Assembly (NCBI GenBank): GCA_013287405.1
Contig: JABDDW010000030.1
Location: 1 to 17,726, forward strand
Direction of reading: 5' to 3'
Length of the DNA: 17,726 bases
Origin: Deltaproteobacteria bacterium
Lineage (GTDB): Bacteria > Bdellovibrionota > Bdellovibrionia > JABDDW01
A program made the translations under genes and the position numbers. Of the stretch, positions 7,705-14,657 are shown one piece after another (the first letter of the stretch is position 1; every line of letters starts with the position of its first letter). The notes under the pieces were generated by a model. It made no database searches, was not told the DNA's origin, and was given only the letters and a program-made list of their open reading frames with translations.

Positions 7705-7756
7705 ATTCCTAAAAAAGTTTTTTATAGGCTGATCTCTAAAAGGAGGGCAAAAGCCT

Positions 7757-8044
7757 ATGAGAAAGAACCAAAGACAAAAGAATCGTGAGTACTGGCTTAA
7801 GCAACTTGAAGACTACGGGGATTACCCCGGGAGTCAGAGGGCGTATTGCCGAGCCACAGGGATTGCATTTTCAAAATTTTCATATTGGAAAAATAAGGTT
7901 TCAAAAGAAGGCCCTAAAACTAGAGCAAAAGAGGGTTCCCCCTTTGTTCCGGTGGTTATGGAAAGTCCAAGATTTAAACCGGGGCAAATAGATGCCAAGT
8001 GGGTAGCGGAGTTTATATTGCATTTGGGTGGGGGTGTCAGATGA
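7757..8044 (+). CDS. tnpA: IS66 accessory protein TnpA
   Basis: This 95-residue protein is the first gene of the IS66 element. It has the usual basic helix-turn-helix-like opening (KNREYWLKQLEDY, then GSQRAYCRATGIAFSKFSYWK) seen in IS66 TnpA proteins, and a short C-terminal part (FVPVVMES). It starts at ATG 7757 behind a strong AGGAGG (7741-7746, 10-base spacing). Its stop overlaps the tnpB start as ATGA. TnpA is required with TnpB for efficient transposition of IS66, but its exact role is not established. Confidence 0.9.
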   Translation: MRKNQRQKNREYWLKQLEDYGDYPGSQRAYCRATGIAFSKFSYWKNKVSKEGPKTRAKEGSPFVPVVMESPRFKPGQIDAKWVAEFILHLGGGVR

Positions 8045-8394
8045 AGTCTGTGCATGAATTCAAGGGGGTATTTATCCACAGGGAGCCTGTGGATATGCGT
8101 AAGAGTTATAGTTTAGCCGAAATTGTACAACTGGAGAACATGGGTGATTTGATGGGGCCATATCTTTTTGTCTTCACTGGGAAGAGGCGGGATAGCATAA
8201 AGCTTGTCTATTTTGACAAAAATGGGTTTGCATTGTGGCAAAAGAGACTGGAGAGGGATAAGTTTCCATGGCCAAGAAAATTTTTAGATAAAGTATTGAC
8301 TCTGACTTCGGAACAATTTGAGTGGCTACTCTCAGGGTATGATGTCTGGAAGATGAAGCCGTTTAAGGAGTTAAATTTTGAAAAAGTTATTTGA
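8041..8394 (+). CDS. tnpB: IS66 accessory protein TnpB (IS66 Orf2-like)
   Basis: This 117-residue IS66 Orf2-like protein has the family signature: VDMRKSYSLAEIV near the N-terminus, LFVFTGKRRDSIKLVYFDKNG in the middle, and LWQKRLERDKFPWP. The start is ATG 8041 rather than the upstream in-frame GTG at 7999, because ATGA overlap with tnpA is the normal IS66 arrangement and the family begins just before this motif. It acts as an accessory factor to TnpC, function not defined biochemically. Confidence 0.93.
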   Translation: MKSVHEFKGVFIHREPVDMRKSYSLAEIVQLENMGDLMGPYLFVFTGKRRDSIKLVYFDKNGFALWQKRLERDKFPWPRKFLDKVLTLTSEQFEWLLSGYDVWKMKPFKELNFEKVI

Positions 8395-8426
8395 CAAATT
8401 TTTTATTATATACAGAATTTATTTAG

Positions 8427-9995
8427 ATGCTTGAGAGCCATGAGTTGTCATCACAGTCGTTGTTTTCGGAGCTTGAGAGTTTAAGAAATTCTGTTTCTGG
8501 CTTAAAATCTAGTCTTCAAAGAGAGAAAGAAAAAAACAAAATATACGAGAAAGAAATTACCTGGCTTCATGAGGTTATAGGGGCGTTCAAGCGTCATAGG
8601 TTTGGGCCAAGATCTGAGAAATGGGAGACTGAGGAGCAGTTATTATTTAACGAGGCTGAGGTTTACGGAAAGCAAGAGAAGCTTGAAGGGGATCAAGAAT
8701 CCGAAATTACGGTTGAGGAGCACACAAGAAAAAGGGGTCATCGAAAGCCCTTGCCTGAGAATCTCCCACGTGAAGTGGTGGTTATTGATTTACCTGAATC
8801 AGAAAGAATAGGTTCTGACGGTAAACCCATGGGAAAGATTGGGGAAGAGATTTCTGAAAAACTTATTTATGAGCCAGCTAAGATAAAAGTTATTGAGTAC
8901 CATCGCATCCGTTACGGTGAAGATTCTGGTGACAAAGGGGTTATAGCACCGCCTGTGCCTTCGATTATTCCTCAAGGTATTGTGACTGCAAGCTTGCTTT
9001 CCCAGATTGTAGTGCAGAAGTTTTTATACGGGCTTCCCTTTTACAGACAAGAAGATATTTTTAAAAGGCTTGGTGTCGAGATTCCCCGCTGTACACAAGC
9101 TAGATGGGTTGTTCAGGCAGCCCAAGAATGCCGGCCTCTATGGAATATCTTAGAAGATAGGTTGATGTCTTCAAATTATGTTTCTTGTGATGAGACATGG
9201 ACTCAAGTTTTAAAGGAAAAGGGTCGAAAGCCAGAACAAAAAAGCTGGATGTGGGTGAGGTGCACTCCCAATGACATTAAGAAAATAGTTCTCTTTGATT
9301 ATGACCCCAATAGGAGTGCCCAAGTGGCTATGAGGCTCTTTGCTGATTACAAAGGGATACTCCAAGTTGATGGGTATGGGTCTTATAATTGCCTTGAGGG
9401 AAAACAGGGGCTTATTCGAATTGGCTGTAACATGCATGGGAGGCGTAAATTTGAAGAAGCCTTTAAAACGGGAGCCAAAGCTGGTCAAACACTAGCTGAA
9501 GCGGCATTACGTTTTTATAAACGCCTCTATGAAGTTGAGGAAGAAGCTAAAAAATTATCATTTGAAGAGCGCCATAAGCTTAGAGAGGAAAAAGCCAAAC
9601 CCATTTGGGAAGGATTTAAGACCTGGGCTGATGATAACCATGGCAAGGTGCCACCCAAGAGTAAAATAGGTATGGCCTTTGGCTACTTCCGAAACGAGTA
9701 CAAATATCTCATTGGCTATCTTCAGGCTGGTTACCTTGAGATGGATAATGGTTTTGCAGAAAGAGCTATAAAGAACTTTGCAATTGGGAGAAAGAATTGG
9801 CTCTTCTCGGATACCGAGGCTGGAGCAGAAGCTTCAAGCTTGTTTTATAGTCTCGTGGCTACTATCAAAATCAACGGCGGAGATCCTTGTACAGTCCTCA
9901 CAGAGGTCTTTGAAAAGACTCCCCTAGCCAAGACTATCGAGGATTACGAAAAACTCGTCGACCTAATCTTATCACCCCGTCCCCGAAAATCCTAA
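8427..9995 (+). CDS. tnpC: IS66 DDE transposase TnpC
   Basis: This is the 522-residue transposase of the element. It has an N-terminal coiled coil (LESLRNSVSGLKSSLQREKEK), the segment WLHEVIGAFKRHRFGPRSEKW typical of the family, and a DDE domain with D255 (CDETWT), D315 (LQVDGYGSY) and E445 (DNGFAERAIKNFAIGRKNW), followed by the C-terminal IS66 segment. All three catalytic acids are present. The zinc-ribbon cysteines common after the N-terminal helices are absent: residues about 110-190 contain no cysteine. The start at 8427 has no Shine-Dalgarno sequence and lies in an AT-rich 32-base gap after tnpB, suggesting low or coupled expression. The stop codon (9993-9995) lies inside the right inverted repeat. 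Confidence 0.95.
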   Translation: MLESHELSSQSLFSELESLRNSVSGLKSSLQREKEKNKIYEKEITWLHEVIGAFKRHRFGPRSEKWETEEQLLFNEAEVYGKQEKLEGDQESEITVEEHTRKRGHRKPLPENLPREVVVIDLPESERIGSDGKPMGKIGEEISEKLIYEPAKIKVIEYHRIRYGEDSGDKGVIAPPVPSIIPQGIVTASLLSQIVVQKFLYGLPFYRQEDIFKRLGVEIPRCTQARWVVQAAQECRPLWNILEDRLMSSNYVSCDETWTQVLKEKGRKPEQKSWMWVRCTPNDIKKIVLFDYDPNRSAQVAMRLFADYKGILQVDGYGSYNCLEGKQGLIRIGCNMHGRRKFEEAFKTGAKAGQTLAEAALRFYKRLYEVEEEAKKLSFEERHKLREEKAKPIWEGFKTWADDNHGKVPPKSKIGMAFGYFRNEYKYLIGYLQAGYLEMDNGFAERAIKNFAIGRKNWLFSDTEAGAEASSLFYSLVATIKINGGDPCTVLTEVFEKTPLAKTIEDYEKLVDLILSPRPRKS

Positions 9996-10016
9996 GGGGC
10001 TAATTGAATCGCTTAC
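9992..10016 (-). repeat. IS66 right terminal inverted repeat
   Basis: This 25-bp sequence is the exact reverse complement of the left end at 7680-7704. It contains the stop codon of tnpC. The adjoining GTTACTTC does not match the left flank, so no target duplication is seen. Confidence 0.95.
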
Positions 10017-10096
10017 GTTACTTCTCAGGAAATCACAGCTTTGCAAAGTATTATTTGATGACGCCCTGGAAACCCCTTTTTTCGCAATAGAATTGA

Positions 10097-10714
10097 TCAG
10101 TAAAGATCGGGGTTATGACCCACCCAATCTGTACACAAACATTTTAGGGCATTGCATAATAAGCAGCGGTCTCTAGTTTGCTTTTCGTTTTCATCGGCTT
10201 GTTGCCGAGTGATAATCTCTCTGATCGCAGTTTTAACGGCATTTAAATCTTGTACTGAGAACGGTTTGATCATGGGGATTATATACTCGGCAAAATACTC
10301 TCGAGCCGTGGCTGAATCGATCAATCGCATTTTTGCAAAGGTCAGGATAGCCACGTTGAGGGACGAATCAAATCTGTCTAGAGTCGATCTTGTACGACCA
10401 TAGTGGTCCAAGTCTTTTTGTGTCAACGTGATCGACTCAGCGAGTTTCTTCCACTGAGCTATATGAGAACGGTAGGCGATGACCAAACTCTGTAGTTTAG
10501 AATGCCGCATGAGTAAACTTCTCGGCCGACTGAGACCTGCTTCGAGAAGTCCATTGTCGGCGTCACTTAGGATTTCATCTAATAGAGATGGTGGTTTCTG
10601 CGCTTCTTCCAAGGCGCGAATGCACCAATCGGTAGTGGACTCACTTCCAACGCCTTCTTGTGACGCAAAAACCGCTTGAGAAAAAATCAGAATCGCGAGA
10701 ATAAGTTTAACCAT
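10097..10714 (-). CDS. Exported protein B2, paralogue of B1 (unrecognised family)
   Basis: The family is not recognised. I choose ATG 10714 over an in-frame TTG at 10738, because the product then opens with a clean signal peptide (MVKLILAILIFSQAVFA, cleavage before SQEG) and has 205 residues, matching B1. The start sits in ATGGTTAA, overlapping the A2 stop by 8 bases exactly as B1 overlaps A1. Shared features with B1 are a cysteine soon after cleavage (DWCIRAL), DSATAREYFAEYIIPMIKPF, and the tail, where 14 of 23 aligned residues are identical (RCLL, LC, DW, HNPDLY). B2 has two extra tail cysteines (CLLCNALKCLC), so disulfides or metal binding are possible. It probably acts in the periplasm or outside the cell with A2. 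Confidence 0.76.
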   Translation of the reverse strand: MVKLILAILIFSQAVFASQEGVGSESTTDWCIRALEEAQKPPSLLDEILSDADNGLLEAGLSRPRSLLMRHSKLQSLVIAYRSHIAQWKKLAESITLTQKDLDHYGRTRSTLDRFDSSLNVAILTFAKMRLIDSATAREYFAEYIIPMIKPFSVQDLNAVKTAIREIITRQQADENEKQTRDRCLLCNALKCLCTDWVGHNPDLY

Positions 10715-12206
10715 TTCCATCACTACCCAAGTTTTCAATGAGCTCCTTTAACAGAGCTGAATAGCGAGACCATTCTCGTGTGTCATGCATCGTTGGAATT
10801 ATTTTTATTGCTTCATTCAAAACATCTAAAGCTGCGTTGATAATTTTGTCCATAGTGGATAGGCTTTCAAATTCAAGCTTTGATTTTTCTTTTATTTTTT
10901 GAAGGCTTTGAACTCGATACTCAAGAAGAGAAAACTGTCTTTCGAGCAAGGCTTTGTTTTTAATCTGAATCACATTACTATCCAAAATATGAATACCATT
11001 GTTGATACTGATTTCGAGACTCGCCATAGACTCATTGAAGGCCCTTTCAATTTCGTCGTGTTTTGCCTTCAGGCGGCTCAACTGAACTTGAAAGGTCGTG
11101 AGTTGGCTTACGAGTTGGAGCCTATTTACCCTGGAAAACTCTTGTTCGAGTTCGTTAGAGGCCAAAAGAATATTATTCCAGGGTTTTTCGATATCCAAGT
11201 TATGGGCTAGTACTCTGAATGAGGATAACAGAGTGCCCAAACTAGACTCACTATATTTTCCAAACAAAGCAATTTCATAAATTGCCAAACTTTCAAAGTT
11301 CAAAGGTGATATTCTTTCATAATCGTAAACTTGTGGTCGGTACTCGCGGTAAAGGCCGGAGGCCTCCCATCGTTTAATTTCAGGTCCAAGTTTCAACCAT
11401 TCGGCGTGAGCTTCAGCATAGGCCACGCGTAACTTTGGAATGGAGCTCTGTAAAGCTCTGTGGTCGGCAAGAAATTTTTTTCGTCCCCTAAACCATGGAG
11501 CCCCTCGAGAGGACATGTCATTGTATCTTCTGGTTTCAGACTTAAGTTCCCCAGCCAGGGCCTTTTCTCGAATGTCTATATAGTCAAGCCTAATGCCTTT
11601 GTAGATCTCAGGAAAAACCACTCCAAGGTAGTTTGACTTCTGATCTGACGCAAGAAGAGCTGCCATTAAATTCAAGAAAGTTTGATGAAATTCCTTTTCC
11701 TTACTCTCACTCAACTTTTTTTCTAAGAATCTCATGACATAGCGGATGGCGTTTTTACTTAATTCTAATCTTTCATTTGCTGACTCAGAAATCGCCGTGA
11801 TTCTTTCCATGGATTTTTGAAGACGCTCATACTCCTTTTGTGGCCAACGCCAATCATTGAAGCTTATTTTGTTTTCATCCCACTCGCGCGGAAACATAGC
11901 AACGAGAGCGCGCTTAAAGTAGTAACTGTTATACAGTCTATATTCATCAAAGAGGCGGGCGAGATCTGCAGGACTGTTGATGTGATCAATGGCAATCGCT
12001 TCAAAAGACTGCGGCAAGGCTGAAGTGCTGTTGCCTTTGTTCTTGAGATCTTGTGCTAAGGTATATTCGCAGACCAGATTAAGAAGTGATGATTGGTCAG
12101 AGGGTTGATCAGAAGTTACTTCTGCTGCCCGCGTCAGTACCCCAAATACGGACACCCCCGCTATAACAGCAATGTATAATGATCTTTTTAAACCGGTTTT
12201 GCCCAC
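10707..12206 (-). CDS. Exported coiled-coil protein A2, paralogue of A1 (unrecognised family)
   Basis: This is a paralogue of A1 along its whole length. The closest block is FSRVNRLQLVSQLTTFQ to AKHD, 17 of 28 residues identical to A1; other shared blocks are LLNLVCEYT, DEYRLYNSYYF, ALQSSIPKLRVAY, NFESLAIYEIALF and LDSNVIQ...LERQFSLLEYRVQSL. The preferred start is GTG 12206: it follows GAGGA at a 4-base spacing, leads straight into a signal peptide (LKRSLYIAVIAGVSVFGVL, cleavage near TRA-AEV), and yields 499 residues versus 498 in A1. A longer TTG start at 12233 would precede the signal with extra polar residues. The C-terminal half is heptad-rich and helical. No enzymatic motif was found. 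B2 follows with an 8-base overlap. Confidence 0.78.
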   Translation of the reverse strand: MGKTGLKRSLYIAVIAGVSVFGVLTRAAEVTSDQPSDQSSLLNLVCEYTLAQDLKNKGNSTSALPQSFEAIAIDHINSPADLARLFDEYRLYNSYYFKRALVAMFPREWDENKISFNDWRWPQKEYERLQKSMERITAISESANERLELSKNAIRYVMRFLEKKLSESKEKEFHQTFLNLMAALLASDQKSNYLGVVFPEIYKGIRLDYIDIREKALAGELKSETRRYNDMSSRGAPWFRGRKKFLADHRALQSSIPKLRVAYAEAHAEWLKLGPEIKRWEASGLYREYRPQVYDYERISPLNFESLAIYEIALFGKYSESSLGTLLSSFRVLAHNLDIEKPWNNILLASNELEQEFSRVNRLQLVSQLTTFQVQLSRLKAKHDEIERAFNESMASLEISINNGIHILDSNVIQIKNKALLERQFSLLEYRVQSLQKIKEKSKLEFESLSTMDKIINAALDVLNEAIKIIPTMHDTREWSRYSALLKELIENLGSDGNG

Positions 12207-12770
12207 GAATTCCTCACGTGTCCTCAAACTCAATCAATCAGGAGATGCGCCCTCATTCAAAAAACTCAGTAGAAATTTTTTGCATATTAATACGAGACTG
12301 CGGTTTCACGAAGAGAATTATTTACAACGGTCATTCATAATCAGGAAAAAGCCTCCCAGATCCTAATACTTTGCGTTCCTGGTCTAATTTGAAGTGACCT
12401 GGAGATCATAGAAAATATAAATTCCACAACAGGATTTATAACGATCTCAAGTTTATTGAGACAAGCAATCGCATTTACACTTGGTCTCTTACAACATCTT
12501 CATCGGTTGCCTTGATGAGCGCTCTCAAACTCGGACAAGTAATTGAATGCTAGAATTTTAATTTGAGCTTAGTGCCATCGAATGAGCGCCAACAAATTGG
12601 ATCGAAGTCTATCAAGCTTTAGTTTTAATTCATTTGGCATGACGAGCCTGCTAGCCAATAGTCCGACTAAATGCCCCAAAAATGAATTGGCCGAGCTCCT
12701 CTTTGTCTACGACTCACCAGACCAAAGATAAGCTCTAGCCCCACCTCAAAATTGCCGATGATAAATCGAA
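12207..12770. other. Intergenic region between divergent A2 and HD gene
   Basis: This stretch of about 560 bases should carry the leftward promoter of A2-B2 and the rightward promoter of the HD-domain gene. It is AT-rich near A2. Visible items are a copy of GGTCTAAT at 12381-12388 (also doubled upstream of A1), a stem-loop built from GAGACAAG (12458-12465) and CTTGGTCTC (12480-12488), and a 49-codon plus-strand frame (12582-12731) starting with ATG but lacking a Shine-Dalgarno sequence. I see no RNA gene, no IS end and no recognisable coding remnant. Confidence 0.4.
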
Positions 12771-14204
12771 ATGACGAGCCGTTTTAAAAAGAGCATCTTT
12801 GATAGCATCCACGGGTTTATTTCCCTTACTCAAACGGAAGATCGTATTATTTCTAGCCCCTACTTTCAAAGGCTTCGCTGGATCAAACAATTAGGCTGGA
12901 GCCACTATATTTACCCCGGAGCGACCCACACTCGATTTGCCCACGCTCTAGGGGTTATGGCTGTTATGGATAAAATCGTCAAATCCATTGGTTATGGCGT
13001 GGACGATGCAAAACTCTTTAATATTAAAGTCGGCGACGAAAGAACCATGTTCCATCGAAAATTGCGTCTTGCAGCCTTACTCCATGATATCGGGACTTTT
13101 CCGTTCAGCCATAGTGTTGAACATGGATATATCAACTACTATAAAAACCAAGAGATACAAAAAAAGAAGGTTGCTGGCCATGAGGAACTCGGCAGTCACA
13201 TCATTAATTTCACTGATTTTGAAGGAGGCATCACCCGAATTTTAGAATCCGACGGGTTTAATCCAAAAGAAATTTCCCAACTGATCCGTGGCCAATCAGA
13301 AAACCCATTGGCCAATCAACTCGTCCATTCCGACATTGATGCCGATAGAATAGATTATCTCGTCAGGGACGCTCACCACACAGGTTTGAAATATGGCGTT
13401 TTTGACATGGAATATTTGATTTCAAACTTTCGTGCAGCAAAGTTTAAGAAGTCTGAGATTCTCGCCATAAATGAAAGCGCCCTGACTGCCGTAGAATATT
13501 TTCTCATCAGTCGTTACACCTGGTACTCACAAATTATAAATGACGGTACAGGGTACAAATTTGATCTTCTGGCCACAAAACTTTCTGAATACCTTATTGA
13601 AACCGGTGTCCTTTATTCATTTGAAGAGTTAAAACAATTAGTTACAAAAGACCCAAAAGCCTTCTTCGGCTTTAACGATAGTTACTTTACGGCGAAACTC
13701 CAAGAGGTTTTGTCTTGCAAAGATTTTGACAAACCCAATCCCACAGAAATGCTTAGAGAATTAGCGGAAATGTTGATGTTCCGCAAGGCGCCAAAGCAAA
13801 TTAGAGTTGCCCCCTTTGTTCCATCTTTAGTTAAAACCCCTGAAGAGCGGCAGAAACTCATTGAGAATATTCATCGTGCCACCAACTGGCTGAGATCAAA
13901 ATTAATGAACGTCCCTCAGGGCTGGATTATCGAAAATATTCCCGATAAAGACGTCATCTTTACCCAGAAAAAGAAAAACGGACTGACTGATGCCGTTTAT
14001 ATCCTCGACCGAGACGGACAGCTTAAACTCCTGGTTGAGGATCCCAATTCTGTCGTGGGCATTCTCTCTACTTATCAAAATTTTATTCCACGAATCTATG
14101 TCAGCCGACAAACTTACAAGTTTCTGCAGGATAAAGGGTATCTTAAAGATCTAGATACACTCTTTGGCGGAGCAGTTCAAAATTCCTACCCTACTTCCGC
14201 TTAG
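12771..14204 (+). CDS. HD-domain phosphohydrolase (SAMHD1/YwfO-like)
   Basis: This 477-residue protein belongs to the HD superfamily branch that includes SAMHD1 and bacterial YwfO-like dNTP triphosphohydrolases. The order of motifs is SIHGFISLT, the YPGATHTRFAHALGV block (R55 and metal ligand H58), LLHDIGTFPFSH (H105-D106), and HSDIDADRIDYLVRD (residues 186-200, the last metal-binding aspartate), then HHTGLKYG. All metal ligands are present, so it is expected to hydrolyse a nucleotide triphosphate or related phosphoester in the cytoplasm. The exact substrate is inference. The start at 12771 lacks a good Shine-Dalgarno sequence. Its stop overlaps the converging B12-protein gene by 4 bases. Confidence 0.9.
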   Translation: MTSRFKKSIFDSIHGFISLTQTEDRIISSPYFQRLRWIKQLGWSHYIYPGATHTRFAHALGVMAVMDKIVKSIGYGVDDAKLFNIKVGDERTMFHRKLRLAALLHDIGTFPFSHSVEHGYINYYKNQEIQKKKVAGHEELGSHIINFTDFEGGITRILESDGFNPKEISQLIRGQSENPLANQLVHSDIDADRIDYLVRDAHHTGLKYGVFDMEYLISNFRAAKFKKSEILAINESALTAVEYFLISRYTWYSQIINDGTGYKFDLLATKLSEYLIETGVLYSFEELKQLVTKDPKAFFGFNDSYFTAKLQEVLSCKDFDKPNPTEMLRELAEMLMFRKAPKQIRVAPFVPSLVKTPEERQKLIENIHRATNWLRSKLMNVPQGWIIENIPDKDVIFTQKKKNGLTDAVYILDRDGQLKLLVEDPNSVVGILSTYQNFIPRIYVSRQTYKFLQDKGYLKDLDTLFGGAVQNSYPTSA

Positions 14205-14593
14205 ATTTTCTCTATTTGAGCCAAGATATCGGCTAAAGGCGCGCCAGGGGTAAAAACTTCGGCAACCCCCATTTTTTTTAACTTTTTAACATCTTCATCG
14301 GGCACAATCCCCCCGACAAAGACCTTCACCCCTTTGATCTTGTTTTTGCTTAATTCTTTCATCGTCGCCGACACCAGATGTACGTGCGCCCCAGACAAGA
14401 TACTTAAACCGATCAAATCCACATCTTCTTGAATAGCTGCGCCTACAATCATCTGGGGGGTCTGGTGGAGCCCAGTATAAATAACCTCATGGCCAGCATC
14501 TCTTAGAGCTCGGGCGATAACTTTTGCCCCCCGGTCGTGGCCATCTAGGCCCGGTTTCGCTATTAAAATACGTTTGCGGTTTTTGTTTACCAT
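14201..14593 (-). CDS. Stand-alone B12-binding subunit of methylmalonyl-CoA-mutase type
   Basis: This 130-residue cobalamin-binding domain carries the DxHxxG signature at D17-G-H-D-R-G22, where H19 would replace the lower axial ligand of cobalamin. SILSGAHVHL (residues 64-73) and FVGGIVPDED (92-101) complete the binding site. The sequence KPGLDGHDRGAKVIARALRDAG is the form found in methylmalonyl-CoA mutase small subunits and C-terminal domains, as opposed to methionine synthase. The catalytic large subunit is not in this window. It diverges from an acyl-CoA dehydrogenase gene and converges with the HD gene, overlapping its stop by 4 bases. It could alternatively serve a related acyl-CoA mutase. 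Confidence 0.92.
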   Translation of the reverse strand: MVNKNRKRILIAKPGLDGHDRGAKVIARALRDAGHEVIYTGLHQTPQMIVGAAIQEDVDLIGLSILSGAHVHLVSATMKELSKNKIKGVKVFVGGIVPDEDVKKLKKMGVAEVFTPGAPLADILAQIEKI

Positions 14594-14657
14594 ACCTGGT
14601 CTATATTATAAGGATATCGATATGACCTTCAACTACCAAAATTAAAGGACAAAACTT
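14594..14657. promoter_or_regulatory. Divergent control region, mutase subunit / acyl-CoA dehydrogenase
   Basis: These 64 bases separate two divergent genes of one likely pathway. An inverted repeat, GGTCTATAT (14598-14606) with ATATGACC (14620-14627), encloses AT-rich sequence containing TATATTATA. A perfect palindrome ATATCGATAT lies at 14614-14623. This suits an operator overlapping back-to-back promoters. AAGGA at 14645-14649 is a good Shine-Dalgarno sequence 8 bases before the dehydrogenase ATG. The identity of a regulator is not visible. Confidence 0.45.

Larger units (their letters stand above)
7680..10016 (+). mobile_element. Complete IS66-family insertion sequence
   Basis: The 2337-bp element is bounded by perfect 25-bp inverted repeats that begin with the IS66-typical GTAAGCG. 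It holds the three expected genes in order: tnpA (7757-8044), tnpB (8041-8394) and the DDE transposase tnpC (8427-9995). All frames are intact and the catalytic residues are present, so it may be active. The 8 bases outside the left end (TATAAATT) and the right end (GTTACTTC) do not match, so the usual 8-bp target duplication is absent. That suggests recombination between element copies or a flanking deletion after insertion. It lies between two paralogous gene pairs. Confidence 0.95.

Noticed and set aside
10039..10048. Palindrome CTTTGCAAAG after B2 as a terminator
   Set aside because: It has no loop room and no T-run in the direction of B2 transcription.
5288..12206. A-B pairs as toxin-antitoxin systems
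   Set aside because: All four proteins have signal peptides, the A protein is far too large, and no toxin or DNA-binding antitoxin motif is present.
5288..12233. Composite transposon carrying the modules
   Set aside because: Only one IS66 copy is visible and it lies between the modules, not around them.
12207..12770. RNA gene or CRISPR array in the long spacer
   Set aside because: No cloverleaf, no regularly spaced repeats and only one weak stem-loop could be found.
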